From assembly GCA_018816105.1 (NCBI GenBank), contig JAHIWE010000020.1, positions 17,401-81,400 of the forward strand: a stretch of DNA of 64,000 bases, written 5' to 3'. Positions within the stretch are counted from its first letter, which is position 1. The number at the start of each line of letters is the position of its first letter. The position numbers and the translations under genes are program-made. The notes beneath the pieces were generated by a model. That model saw only the letters and a program-made list of their open reading frames with translations. It was not told the DNA's origin and searched no databases. Positions 1 to 8,811 of the stretch are shown here, piece by piece. This DNA comes from a bacterium (GTDB lineage: Bacteria > Campylobacterota > Campylobacteria > Campylobacterales > Arcobacteraceae).

Positions 1-576
1 GTGATTGAAGTAGAAAAATTAAAATACCCAAAAAATTCATTAATAATAGGAACTATAGGAAGATTGTCTAAAATTAATTCAGATGAATATATAAATATCA
101 TAGATGAGATTTTAGAAAAAAATGAAAATGTAATATATATTGCAGCAGGAAGTGGTGATATAGATTCTATAAAACTTAAAATTAATAAATCTACTTTAAA
201 TCGTTGGTATTTCTGTGGTGAAGTTAATGCTCATCTTTATGGGCATATTATTGATATTTGGCCTAATACTTTTCCAAATCCACAAGGTTTGTCAACTTTA
301 GAATTTATGGCAAAGGGAAAACCTGTATTAACAATGAAAAATAATTTCCATGATTTTGAAGTTCAAGAAAAATATAATCAGCAAAGAACAGATAAATTTA
401 AAGACTTTAAAATGAATACAGTGAATATTCACGAATACAAAAGAAGTTTAGAACTATTAATACAAAATAAAGAAGCAAGAGAAGTGATTGGAAAAATAAT
501 TCTTGAATCAATTGAAAAAAACTATTTTGATTCATCTTCAAGTATAAGAAGATTTATAGAAATTTTAGAGGAATAA
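1..576 (+). CDS. Glycosyltransferase, C-terminal part (cut by window edge)
   Basis: The reading frame is open from the first base, so the true start lies outside the window; only the last 191 residues are visible. They resemble the C-terminal nucleotide-sugar-binding half of a GT-B glycosyltransferase: a GTIGRLSKINSDEY strand-loop near residues 17-30, an AAGSGD loop, and NPQGLSTLEFMAKGKPVLT near residue 93, which corresponds to the donor-binding acidic/EFMA(S/K)GKPV element. Its place at the head of a sugar-biosynthesis operon fits a role in glycan assembly. Acceptor and donor cannot be told from this fragment. Confidence 0.7.
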   Translation: MIEVEKLKYPKNSLIIGTIGRLSKINSDEYINIIDEILEKNENVIYIAAGSGDIDSIKLKINKSTLNRWYFCGEVNAHLYGHIIDIWPNTFPNPQGLSTLEFMAKGKPVLTMKNNFHDFEVQEKYNQQRTDKFKDFKMNTVNIHEYKRSLELLIQNKEAREVIGKIILESIEKNYFDSSSSIRRFIEILEE

Positions 577-636
577 AAATGAAAATTATTGTTTTATGTA
601 CTAAAAGTAAATGTATAAAATGGGATAGGTTTTAAA

Positions 637-1188
637 ATGAAATTAATTGATACACCAATAAAAGGTTTAAGAATATTAGAACCTGTTGTTTTAAACGATA
701 ATAGAGGAAGCTTCACAAAAATATTTAATATGGATTTTTTTAGAGATAATTTAATAGATTTTGAAATTAAAGAGTCTTTTTTTAATGTATCAAATAAAGA
801 TGTAATTAGAGGTATGCATTTTCAATTACCACCTTTTGAACATGCTAAGGTTGTGTATGTTCCAAAGGGAAAAGTATTAGATGTAGTTTTAGATTTAAGA
901 AAAGGGTCTTCTACTTATGGAAAATATTACTCAATGGAATTATCTTCTTTAAATTCAAAAGTATTAATAATTCCAAAAGGATTAGCCCATGGATTTAAGT
1001 CTTTAGAAGATAATACTTGTGTAGTTTATTTGCAGAGTTCTTGTTATAATATTTCATGTGATAAGGCTATTAAATATGATTCTTTTGGATTTGATTGGAA
1101 TTGTTTAAATCCTATATTGTCTCAAAGAGATTTAATTTCTGATAATTTTGACGATTTTGATAGTCCATTTATATATAAAGAAATTTAA
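637..1188 (+). CDS. RmlC-family nucleotide-sugar 3,5- or 5-epimerase
   Basis: A 183-residue cupin of the dTDP-4-dehydrorhamnose 3,5-epimerase family, of usual length. The family's active-site residues are visible: R58-G-M-H61-F, K71, the IPKGLAHGF strand with H118, and Y131. The start has a GGATAGG-like ribosome site about 9 bases upstream. It overlaps the next gene by one base (TAATG). No rmlA, rmlB or rmlD is visible. Next to an SDR and an RfbH-type dehydrase it more likely acts on a CDP-4-keto sugar, like AscE of the ascarylose pathway, than on dTDP-rhamnose precursors. The family call is secure; the substrate is inferred. Confidence 0.88.
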   Translation: MKLIDTPIKGLRILEPVVLNDNRGSFTKIFNMDFFRDNLIDFEIKESFFNVSNKDVIRGMHFQLPPFEHAKVVYVPKGKVLDVVLDLRKGSSTYGKYYSMELSSLNSKVLIIPKGLAHGFKSLEDNTCVVYLQSSCYNISCDKAIKYDSFGFDWNCLNPILSQRDLISDNFDDFDSPFIYKEI

Positions 1189-2084
1189 TGAAGATTTTGA
1201 TAACGGGAGTAAGTGGTTTCTTAGGGCAAAATTTAGTAAGGTTTTTACTTGATAAAGATTTTGATATACATGTAGTTGTAAGAAAAAATAGTAATACTTC
1301 TTTTTTAAATAAAAAAATAAAGATTTTCGTTTATGACAATGATGATATAGATAGTTTAATCAAGTATTTTAAAGTGAATAAATTTGATGGAGTTATTCAT
1401 TTAGCATCACTTTTTTTAGCTAATCATCAAAGTCAGGATATTTCATCATTAATAAGCTCAAATATAAAATTTGGAACAGAAATTTTAGAAGCTTCAAAAA
1501 TAAGTAAAGTATCTTGGTTTATTAATACGGGTACTTTTTGGCAAAATTATGAAAATGAAGATTATAATCCTGTAAATTTATATGCAGCTACTAAAGAAGC
1601 ATTTGAAAAAATTGCATTTTATTTTACTCAAACTAGTGATATGATTTTCACTACAATAAAATTGAATGATACTTTTGGTCCAAATGATACAAGAAATAAA
1701 ATATTTAATTTATGGTTAAATGCTTTAAAGACGAAGGAAGAGATTGCTATGTCAAAAGGTGAACAAATTATTGATATAAGTTTTATAGACGATATTGTAG
1801 AAGCTTATTATGTATTGATTAATCATTTATCAAGTGAAAACAAAGATAAATTTAGGAATAAAACTTTTGCTATTAAATCTGATACAAGAGTTACTTTAAA
1901 AGAATTATCTAAAATTTTTGAGAAAGTGGTAAATTGTAAATTAAATATAATTTGGGGTAAAAAAGAATATAGAGAAAGAGAGATTATGGAACCTTGGAAT
2001 AAAGGTGAAGCTATACCTGAATTTAAAGCAAAATATAGTTTAGAAAAGGCAATTAAAAAAACTTTAGAGGAAATAAATGAATAA
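1188..2084 (+). CDS. NAD(P)-dependent epimerase/dehydratase (extended SDR), likely 4-ketoreductase
   Basis: A 298-residue extended short-chain dehydrogenase. The dinucleotide-binding GVSGFLG motif is at residues 7-13, the HLAS strand near 71, a Thr in NTGTF near 116, and the catalytic pair Y132-x3-K136 (LYAATKEAF). It overlaps its neighbours by 1 and 8 bases, so it is cotranscribed and probably translationally coupled. In the company of an RmlC-like epimerase and an E1-type dehydrase, the likely job is reducing the C4 keto group of a CDP-3,6-dideoxy sugar (like AscF, Prt or RfbJ). A sugar 4-epimerase is the main alternative. Confidence 0.85.
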   Translation: MKILITGVSGFLGQNLVRFLLDKDFDIHVVVRKNSNTSFLNKKIKIFVYDNDDIDSLIKYFKVNKFDGVIHLASLFLANHQSQDISSLISSNIKFGTEILEASKISKVSWFINTGTFWQNYENEDYNPVNLYAATKEAFEKIAFYFTQTSDMIFTTIKLNDTFGPNDTRNKIFNLWLNALKTKEEIAMSKGEQIIDISFIDDIVEAYYVLINHLSSENKDKFRNKTFAIKSDTRVTLKELSKIFEKVVNCKLNIIWGKKEYREREIMEPWNKGEAIPEFKAKYSLEKAIKKTLEEINE

Positions 2085-3417
2085 AGAAGAACAATTAAAA
2101 AAAGAAATACTTGAGAAAACTAAAGAATATTATGAATTAGTACATAAAAATGCTACATCGGGTGCTAAAATAAATTATGCGGGTAGAGTTTTTGATGAAA
2201 AAGAGTTAATTAATTTGGTTGATAGCTCTTTAGATTTTTGGTTAACTTATGGAAATTATTCAAAAAAGTTTGAAAAGAATTTTGCAAAATTTTTAGGTAC
2301 AAAATATGCTTTTTTGGTTAATTCGGGAAGTTCTGCAAATTTATTAGCTTTTTTTTCACTTACCTCTGTTTTATTAAAAGATAGACAAATTAAAAGAGGA
2401 GATGAGGTAATTACTGTTGCTGCAGGATTCCCAACTACTGTTTCTCCTATTGTTCAGTATGGGGCTATTCCGGTTTTTGTTGATATTGAATTAAAAACTT
2501 ATAATATTGATATTTCAAAATTAGAAGATGCAATAAGTTCAAAAACAAAAGCTATTATGATAGCTCATACTTTAGGTAACCCTTTCAATTTAAAAGAAGT
2601 AAAGAAATTTTGTGAAAAGTATAATCTTTGGTTGATTGAAGATAATTGTGATGCATTAGGCTCTTTATATGATGGTAAATATACAGGAACTATTGGAGAT
2701 ATTGGAACTAGTAGTTTTTATCCCCCTCATCACATGACAATGGGAGAAGGTGGAGCTATATATACTAATAACCCTATTTTAAAGAAAATAATTTTAAGTA
2801 TGAGAGATTGGGGTAGAGATTGTTGGTGTGAAAGTGGAGTTGATAATACCTGTGGAGTTAGATTTTGTAAGGAATTTAAAAATCTGCCCAAAGGCTATGA
2901 TCATAAATATGTATATTCACATTTTGGATTTAATTTAAAATCAACAGATATGCAAGCAGCAATAGGTTTAGCTCAGTTAGATAAATTACCAGGTTTTATT
3001 GAAAGCCGACGAAGTAATTTTCAGAAATTATATAATGAACTTAAAAATATAGAAGAGTTTTCTTTTATGGAAGCACAAGAGAACTCTATTCCTAGTTGGT
3101 TTGGTTTTATAATGACATTAAAAGATAATTTAACTTTTACTAGAAATGAAATTGTTGAATATCTTGAAGATAATAAAATACAAACAAGAAATCTATTTGC
3201 TGGAAACATGACTAAACATCCAATGTTTGAAAGTATGATTCTAAATAAAGATTATAGAGTAGTTAATGAGTTGTCAAATACAAATAAAGTTATGAATAAT
3301 AGTTTTTGGATAGGAGTTTATCCAGGATTAACACAAGAACAAATAGAATATATTGTAAATAATATTAAAAGATTTTTAGAAGAGAAAAATGGAAAAAAAA
3401 CAATTAAAAAGAATTGA
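2077..3417 (+). CDS. rfbH: CDP-6-deoxy-xylo-4-hexulose 3-dehydrase (E1, DegT fold with [2Fe-2S])
   Basis: A 446-residue DegT/DnrJ/EryC1-fold protein with the hallmarks of RfbH/DdhC (E1), which removes the C3 hydroxyl of CDP-4-keto-6-deoxyglucose using PMP and an iron-sulfur cluster. The usual PLP lysine is replaced by histidine (YPPHHMTMGEGG, H219). The four cysteines C191, C249, C251 and C259 have the C-x57-C-x1-C-x7-C spacing described for E1. GAGG lies just upstream of the ATG, and the gene overlaps its neighbours by 8 and 29 bases. E1 needs an electron-donating reductase (E3/DdhD), and CDP-glucose is made by RfbF and RfbG; none of these is in the window. Confidence 0.93.
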   Translation: MNKEEQLKKEILEKTKEYYELVHKNATSGAKINYAGRVFDEKELINLVDSSLDFWLTYGNYSKKFEKNFAKFLGTKYAFLVNSGSSANLLAFFSLTSVLLKDRQIKRGDEVITVAAGFPTTVSPIVQYGAIPVFVDIELKTYNIDISKLEDAISSKTKAIMIAHTLGNPFNLKEVKKFCEKYNLWLIEDNCDALGSLYDGKYTGTIGDIGTSSFYPPHHMTMGEGGAIYTNNPILKKIILSMRDWGRDCWCESGVDNTCGVRFCKEFKNLPKGYDHKYVYSHFGFNLKSTDMQAAIGLAQLDKLPGFIESRRSNFQKLYNELKNIEEFSFMEAQENSIPSWFGFIMTLKDNLTFTRNEIVEYLEDNKIQTRNLFAGNMTKHPMFESMILNKDYRVVNELSNTNKVMNNSFWIGVYPGLTQEQIEYIVNNIKRFLEEKNGKKTIKKN

Positions 3418-4390
3418 TTTAGATAATAGAACTAAACTAGAAACAGTAATACCTTTAAGTACTCCATTTATAATTAATGTAGATCCTTCAGATTCTTGTA
3501 ATTTTAAGTGTGGATTTTGTCCAACAGGAGATAGAGAATTAATGAAGAAGGTTGGACGACCTTTTATTACTATGAATTTTGATCTCTTTAAAAAAATTAT
3601 TGATGATTTAAAGGATTTTTCTGCACCTATTAAAGTTCTAAGACTATATAAAGATGGAGAACCTTTATTAAATCCTAATTTTGCAGAAATGGTAAAATAT
3701 GCAAAAGATAGTGGATGTGTATTAAGAGTTGATACTACGACTAATGGTTCTTTATTAAATCCAACGTTAAATAGAAAATTGATTAACTCAGGGATTGATA
3801 GAATAAATATATCTATTGAAGGTGTTAATGCAGAACAGTATATGAGCTTCTCAAAATATAAAATAGATTTTGATAAATTTGTAGCTAATATTAGAGATTT
3901 ATATAATAATAAAGAAAACTGTGAAATAGTGGTTAAAATTAATGGAGATATTTTAACAGAAGAAGATAAATTATTTTTTAAAAAAACATTTGAAGATATA
4001 TCAGATAGTGCATATATTGAACATATAATGTCATGTTGGCCAGAGTTTGAATTAAGAGATGGATTGGAAGTAAATAATGAACTTGCTCTTTATGGTCAAG
4101 AAATAAAAGAAGTTTCAGTTTGTCCTTATGTTTTTTATTCTTTTTCCATAAATTCTGATGGTAAAGTTAGTTTGTGTTTTCTGGATTGGTCTAAAAAACT
4201 TTTAATTGGAGATACCCGCGAGGAAAAATTAAAAGATATTTGGTTAGGGAGTAAATTAAGAGATTATCAAAAGATGTTTTTAGAAGGCAAAAGGAAATCT
4301 AATCCTATTTGTAGAAACTGTGGGCAAATGACTCATGGAATGCCTGATAACATAGATAAATTCTCTGAAAATATATTAAAAAGGATTTAA
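3389..4390 (+). CDS. Radical SAM/SPASM protein, first copy of tandem pair
   Basis: A 333-residue radical SAM enzyme. The SAM-cluster motif is C37-x3-C41-x2-C44 in SCNFKCGFCPTGDR. The KDGEPLLN stretch stands at the GGEP-like position, and DTTTNGSLLNP and INISIEG are further barrel strands. A SPASM-like C-terminal region binds auxiliary iron-sulfur: a Cys in VCPYVFYS, then DGKVSLCFLDW, GDTREEKLKDIWLG and CRNCG. It overlaps rfbH by 29 bases and is followed after two bases by a close paralogue. Such enzymes do radical deoxygenation, epimerisation, dehydrogenation or peptide crosslinking. The locus suggests a sugar or glycoprotein substrate, which I cannot name. Confidence 0.85.
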   Translation: MEKKQLKRIDLDNRTKLETVIPLSTPFIINVDPSDSCNFKCGFCPTGDRELMKKVGRPFITMNFDLFKKIIDDLKDFSAPIKVLRLYKDGEPLLNPNFAEMVKYAKDSGCVLRVDTTTNGSLLNPTLNRKLINSGIDRINISIEGVNAEQYMSFSKYKIDFDKFVANIRDLYNNKENCEIVVKINGDILTEEDKLFFKKTFEDISDSAYIEHIMSCWPEFELRDGLEVNNELALYGQEIKEVSVCPYVFYSFSINSDGKVSLCFLDWSKKLLIGDTREEKLKDIWLGSKLRDYQKMFLEGKRKSNPICRNCGQMTHGMPDNIDKFSENILKRI

Positions 4391-4392
4391 TT

Positions 4393-5403
4393 GTGGCCGC
4401 TAAAATTAAACCAAGATCTGAGGTGGATTATAGGGAGAAATTAGAAGATGTAATACCCTTGTTAACTCCTTTTACTTTATATATAGATCCATCAAGTGCG
4501 TGTAATTTTCAATGTACTTTTTGTCCTACTGGAGATAGAAATTTAATTAAACAAGTAAATAGAAAAGTAACTCAGATGAGTTTTGAACTATTTAAAAAGA
4601 TTATTGATGATTTAGATTCTTTTGATGGAGTAATAAAACTTTTAAGACTTCATAAAGAAGGAGAGCCTCTATTAAATAAAGATTTTACTAAAATGGTAAA
4701 GTATGCAAAGCAAAGTAAAAAGATTTTAAAAATAGATACAACTACAAATGCTTCTTTATTAAATCCAAAAAAGAATTTGGAAATTATAGAAGCAGGACTT
4801 GATAGAATTAATATATCTATTGAAGGATTAACCCAAAAACAATATCTTGATATAGCCAAATATAAAATAAATTTTGATGAATTAGTAGATAATATAAAAC
4901 ATTTTTATGAAAATAAAGGTAATTGTGAAGTAAGTGTAAAAATTCCAGGTGATTGGTTAAGTCAAGAGCAGAAAAAAGAGTTTATTTCTATTTTTTCACC
5001 CATTGCAGATAGAATATTTATTGAAAATATTAGTAATTGTTGGCCAGACTATGAAATGAATGGTATAAAAATAAATGAAAATATTGGAGTTTATGGGCAT
5101 GAAAAGAAAGATATAGATATTTGTCCTTATATTTTTTATTCAATGGCTATAAATTCTGATGGTACAGTAAGTGCTTGTTGCGTTGATTGGGAAAGAAAAC
5201 TTATTCTTGGTGATACCAAAGAAGAAAAAGTAAAAGATATTTGGTTAGGTAAAAAATTAAATAAACTACAAATATTACATTTAAATAAAAAAAGAAAAAA
5301 TTATTCAATTTGTTCTAAATGTCATTTAGCACAATCTTGTGCAGGTGATGATATAGATGATTTTGCATCAGATATATTAAAAAGGTTAGAAAATTGTGAT
5401 TAA
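4393..5403 (+). CDS. Radical SAM/SPASM protein, second copy of tandem pair
   Basis: A 336-residue paralogue of the gene before it, with the same layout: ACNFQCTFCPTGDR for the SAM cluster, KEGEPLLN, DTTTNASLLNP, RINISIEG, CPYIFYSMAINSDGTV, the C-terminal DW and GDTKEEKVKDIWLG, and a final C-x2-C (CSKCHLAQSC). It starts at GTG, supported by an AAGGA site 7 bases upstream; no ATG fits better. It overlaps the next gene by 8 bases. The pair evidently arose by tandem duplication and has since diverged a good deal, so the two probably act on related but not identical substrates or in sequence. Confidence 0.84.
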   Translation: MAAKIKPRSEVDYREKLEDVIPLLTPFTLYIDPSSACNFQCTFCPTGDRNLIKQVNRKVTQMSFELFKKIIDDLDSFDGVIKLLRLHKEGEPLLNKDFTKMVKYAKQSKKILKIDTTTNASLLNPKKNLEIIEAGLDRINISIEGLTQKQYLDIAKYKINFDELVDNIKHFYENKGNCEVSVKIPGDWLSQEQKKEFISIFSPIADRIFIENISNCWPDYEMNGIKINENIGVYGHEKKDIDICPYIFYSMAINSDGTVSACCVDWERKLILGDTKEEKVKDIWLGKKLNKLQILHLNKKRKNYSICSKCHLAQSCAGDDIDDFASDILKRLENCD

Positions 5404-6520
5404 ATGGCAAGAGGAGTTTTCTAATTTAATAGATGCAAATAATGCATATAATTTTAAAGATTTTGATAAAAACAGTTCTATTATATTATATGGAGCAGGA
5501 TCTTTAGGACAAATGGCTATTTCTTTATTAGGAGAGAAACAAGTAATTCCTAAATATATTATTGATAAAAATTTAGAAGGAAAAATAAACAACATACCTA
5601 TTCGAAAGTTAAGTGAACTTACTTTTGATGAAATTGAAGAATCATTATTTGTTGTTTGTATTTCTTCCCTTGAATTTTTACCAATTTATAATGATTTGAG
5701 AAATATTGGTTGTAAACACATAATTCAGTTTTATGATTATTCTGAAGTTTTTTTTAATAATATTTTAGGAAATGGTTGGTCAAAAACAGAATTAACTAAG
5801 GAAGATGAGAATTTTATAAAAAGAGTTTTTAGAAATTTAGAACATGATGAAAATAGTGTAGCTCACTACTTACAGTTTTTATGGTGGAAAATGAGAAGAA
5901 TTGAAAAAATTTATGAAAATTTCCCTGTATTATCATCTAAAAAATATTTTAAAGCTAAATGTTTCCCCTCTATGGATGAAAAAGAGAGATATTTAGATTG
6001 TGGAGCTCACTTTGGGAATACTATTATGGAGTTTATTGAATGTGTAAATAAAAAGTATTCAAAAATATGGGCTTTTGAACCTGATAACTATAATATGACA
6101 TCTTTAAAACAAAAAACAAAAAACTATAAAAATATTGAATATTTTTCAGATGCTTTGTCTGATGAAAATATAAAAGAAGTCTCTTTTTATGATAATTTAG
6201 GTTTTGCTTCAAAAATTGATAAAAAAGGTAGAAGCAAGGTAAATATGAAAACTATTGATAGTTTTGCTTTTGAACCTACTATAATTAAATTACATGTTGA
6301 GGGATTTGAATTAAATGTATTAGAAGCTGCAAAAAATACAATAGAAAATTCAAGACCAATTATAATGGTTTTAGCCGATCATAATGAAGATGGTCTTTAT
6401 AAAATAGCAAATTTTTTAATAAATTTAGATAAGTATAAATTGTATTTTTATTTGCATGATTATTGTGGAAATTCAGCGATTTTTTATGCTATACCAAAGG
6501 AAAGAGAGAACACGTATTGA
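5396..6520 (+). CDS. FkbM-family SAM methyltransferase with N-terminal Rossmann-like module
   Basis: A 374-residue two-part protein. Residues about 27-120 form a Rossmann-like unit (SSIILYGAGSLGQM with GAGSLG at 33-38, then an acidic strand end at KYIIDKN). The second half is an FkbM-type methyltransferase: motif I YLDCGAHFGNT near 199-209, the acidic loop FEPDNYN, and the family signature IKLHVEGFELNVLEAA near 295-310. FkbM enzymes usually O-methylate sugars or natural products, so this one may methylate a glycan unit. GTG start, overlapping the previous gene by 8 bases. The N-terminal module recurs in three other proteins of the locus. Confidence 0.82.
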   Translation: MIKWQEEFSNLIDANNAYNFKDFDKNSSIILYGAGSLGQMAISLLGEKQVIPKYIIDKNLEGKINNIPIRKLSELTFDEIEESLFVVCISSLEFLPIYNDLRNIGCKHIIQFYDYSEVFFNNILGNGWSKTELTKEDENFIKRVFRNLEHDENSVAHYLQFLWWKMRRIEKIYENFPVLSSKKYFKAKCFPSMDEKERYLDCGAHFGNTIMEFIECVNKKYSKIWAFEPDNYNMTSLKQKTKNYKNIEYFSDALSDENIKEVSFYDNLGFASKIDKKGRSKVNMKTIDSFAFEPTIIKLHVEGFELNVLEAAKNTIENSRPIIMVLADHNEDGLYKIANFLINLDKYKLYFYLHDYCGNSAIFYAIPKERENTY

Positions 6521-7536
6521 TATCAGAACCATTAATAAGTATTTGCATTCCTAATTATAATAATGCAAAATATTTACGAAAAAGTATTTCTAGTGCATTA
6601 AATATAAATTATAATAATAAAGAAATCATTTTTGTAGATGATAATTCTTCTGATAATTCTATGGCTGTAGCAAAAGAGTTTTCTTCTTATATAAAAATAT
6701 ACCAAAATGAAAATAATTTAGGTCAAGCAAAAAATACAAATAAATGTATATCTTTATCAAATGGAAAATTTGTTGTAATCTTACATAGTGATGATCAGTT
6801 ATTAGCTAATTTTGCTGAAAAACTAGTTCCTTTATTAGAAGAAAATGAAGATGTTGTAATGGCAGTAGGAGAAAGAAAAGAAACAGATGAGAGTGATAAT
6901 ACAGTAAGTATTACTCCTTTTTATAATACAAACTGTTTTATTCCTGGTGAAAAACAAGCCAAGGTTTTTATGATGATGTCCTTTCTTCCTTGTCAAGTTC
7001 TTTTTAAAAAAGAAGTTTTTATAAAATCTGGACAAGTAAATGAAAGACATATTGTAAATTTAGATGGTTTATTATGGTTTCAAATCTCTTTGTTAGGAGA
7101 AGTTGCATATATTCAAGATGAAGTAAGCATATATCGAATTCATGGTGAAAATACAACTTCAAAATATAATAAAACAATTAATCATATGATGGAATATTAT
7201 GTAACATTATCAGAAATGTTTAAATTGGCAAAAGGAAGAGAATATTTAGAAGGGTACTTTGATATTGCAGAAAAAAGAGTTGCAACATTAACTTTACGAT
7301 ATTGTATTGATGTAATTAAAAATAAAGATTTTAAACTAGCAAATCAATATTTACAATTATCAAAAGTTTTTGATATGGATATTGTAAATAACGAGCTATA
7401 TATTAAGCTAAAACATTTTTTATTAAATGTTGATTTAAAGAATTTCGAAAATTTTTGTAAAGAAATAGATATCATAAAAAAAAGAGAGTTTAGTTATGAA
7501 CCTCCTTTGGGATATAAACAAATTAGGAATCAATAA
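6517..7536 (+). CDS. Family 2 glycosyltransferase
   Basis: A GT-A-fold glycosyltransferase. PLISICIPNYNNAKYLRKSI begins the nucleotide-binding strand near the start, followed by the VDDNSSDNS acidic loop and the metal-binding-like LHSDDQ. I place the start at TTG 6517, giving 339 residues and a 4-base overlap with the FkbM gene, with GGAAAGAGAG upstream. The frame stays open upstream to a TTG at 6463, but that would add 18 residues encoded inside the neighbouring gene and not typical of the family. The C-terminal part is helical and likely selects the acceptor. Donor and acceptor are unknown. Confidence 0.85.
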   Translation: MISEPLISICIPNYNNAKYLRKSISSALNINYNNKEIIFVDDNSSDNSMAVAKEFSSYIKIYQNENNLGQAKNTNKCISLSNGKFVVILHSDDQLLANFAEKLVPLLEENEDVVMAVGERKETDESDNTVSITPFYNTNCFIPGEKQAKVFMMMSFLPCQVLFKKEVFIKSGQVNERHIVNLDGLLWFQISLLGEVAYIQDEVSIYRIHGENTTSKYNKTINHMMEYYVTLSEMFKLAKGREYLEGYFDIAEKRVATLTLRYCIDVIKNKDFKLANQYLQLSKVFDMDIVNNELYIKLKHFLLNVDLKNFENFCKEIDIIKKREFSYEPPLGYKQIRNQ

Positions 7537-8811
7537 ATGAATTTAAATAATGATAATTTTTCTTTTGAAGAGTTGAAAGAATATTTGTTAACAAAAAAGG
7601 TAATAATTTTTGGTGCTGGAAAAATTGGGAAAAGTTTAATAAGTGGGCTGCAGAAAATCTCAATATCTCCCTATGAAGTCTGGGATAATAATTATGATAA
7701 ATATGAAGATGAAATTGCTTATGAAGTAAAAAAACCAAATTTAGAAATTTTAAATAAAGATAGTTTTGTTATTATTGTGACAATATATTCAAAAAATATT
7801 AGTGAAGAAATATATTTAACTTTATTAAAAAATCATTTTAATAATATAATTTATAATAGAAATGTAATTAATAAGGTTCTATACACTCAATGTAAAGAAG
7901 AAATAAATGAAGGAAATTTTATTTTTGAGTTAAATAAGTGTCATTTATGTCCAGTTTCAAAAGATATAGAAAATAGATGTGATATCTATGATCTAAATAT
8001 TACAAAAAATTTTATTAAAAAAGATAAAAAAATAAGTAATGGTATCAAAATACCATCAATGGGTGTTTTAGTATCTAATAAATGTAATTTAAAATGCATA
8101 GGATGTAATCAATTACGAGACAAATATGATTCTTCTAGTTATTTAGATATTGATGAAAAAGATATTTTAAATGATTTAAAAAAATTAAGTTTAGCCGTTG
8201 ATATTATAGAAAAAGTTGTTATTGTAGGTGGAGAATCTTTATTACATAAAGAAATTAATAAAATATTAATTGGTATTTTAGAAATTGAGAATATAGGGAT
8301 TATTCAATTAATCTCAAATGGAACAGTTATTCCTAAAACAGATGAAATTTTTGAACTATTAAATAATCCAAGAATAAAAGTAGAAATTAGTGGATATGGT
8401 GATTATTTGACAAATATGCAAAATGAAAAAGTACAAATATTTATTTCAAAATTAGAGAAATATAATGTAAATTTTGATTATGTAAAAACTTTACAATGGT
8501 TCGATTTTGGAAATTTAGATAAGAGAAATTATTCAAAAGAGAAATGGCAAGAAGTTTATAATAAATGCTGTTTTATTTCAAATGATTTATTTAATGGGCA
8601 ACTACATAAATGTGCAAGAAGTGCTTTTTCAAAACATTTAAATATTCTAAAAGATGTTGATTATGTGGATATTAGAAATAGTAATATTGAGGATCTTAGT
8701 AGATCAATAAAGCTTTTTTTAGAAAATACACTACCTACTATTTGTCAATATTGTAATGGTACTTCTTCTTTAACAATTCCAGCAGGAAAGCAAAAAAATG
8801 AAAAAAAATAA
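7537..8811 (+). CDS. Rossmann-like module fused to a radical SAM domain
   Basis: A 424-residue fusion. Residues about 18-115 form a Rossmann-like unit (KVIIFGAGKIGKSL, GAGKIG at 26-31, with YEVWDNN ending the second strand). A cysteine cluster follows at C135, C138 and C148, then a radical SAM domain with C183-x3-C187-x2-C190 (NKCNLKCIGCNQ). VGGESLLH is the GGE motif, and more cysteines lie at the C-terminus (KCC, KCARS, CQYC). It starts one base after the previous stop and overlaps the next gene by 14 bases. I know of no characterised enzyme with this exact architecture; the substrate is probably a sugar or glycan intermediate. Confidence 0.8.
   Translation: MNLNNDNFSFEELKEYLLTKKVIIFGAGKIGKSLISGLQKISISPYEVWDNNYDKYEDEIAYEVKKPNLEILNKDSFVIIVTIYSKNISEEIYLTLLKNHFNNIIYNRNVINKVLYTQCKEEINEGNFIFELNKCHLCPVSKDIENRCDIYDLNITKNFIKKDKKISNGIKIPSMGVLVSNKCNLKCIGCNQLRDKYDSSSYLDIDEKDILNDLKKLSLAVDIIEKVVIVGGESLLHKEINKILIGILEIENIGIIQLISNGTVIPKTDEIFELLNNPRIKVEISGYGDYLTNMQNEKVQIFISKLEKYNVNFDYVKTLQWFDFGNLDKRNYSKEKWQEVYNKCCFISNDLFNGQLHKCARSAFSKHLNILKDVDYVDIRNSNIEDLSRSIKLFLENTLPTICQYCNGTSSLTIPAGKQKNEKK

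Noticed and set aside
579-635. 18-codon open frame (MKIIVLCTKSKCIKWDRF) between the partial glycosyltransferase and the RmlC-like gene
   Set aside because: Too short and with no recognisable family or clear ribosome site. It might be the remnant of a decayed gene or a chance frame; not supportable as a gene or as a RiPP precursor.
3389-5403. Tandem radical SAM genes as one gene broken by a frameshift
   Set aside because: Each copy has its own complete SAM-cluster motif, barrel and C-terminal cysteines, and its own start, so they are two full genes.
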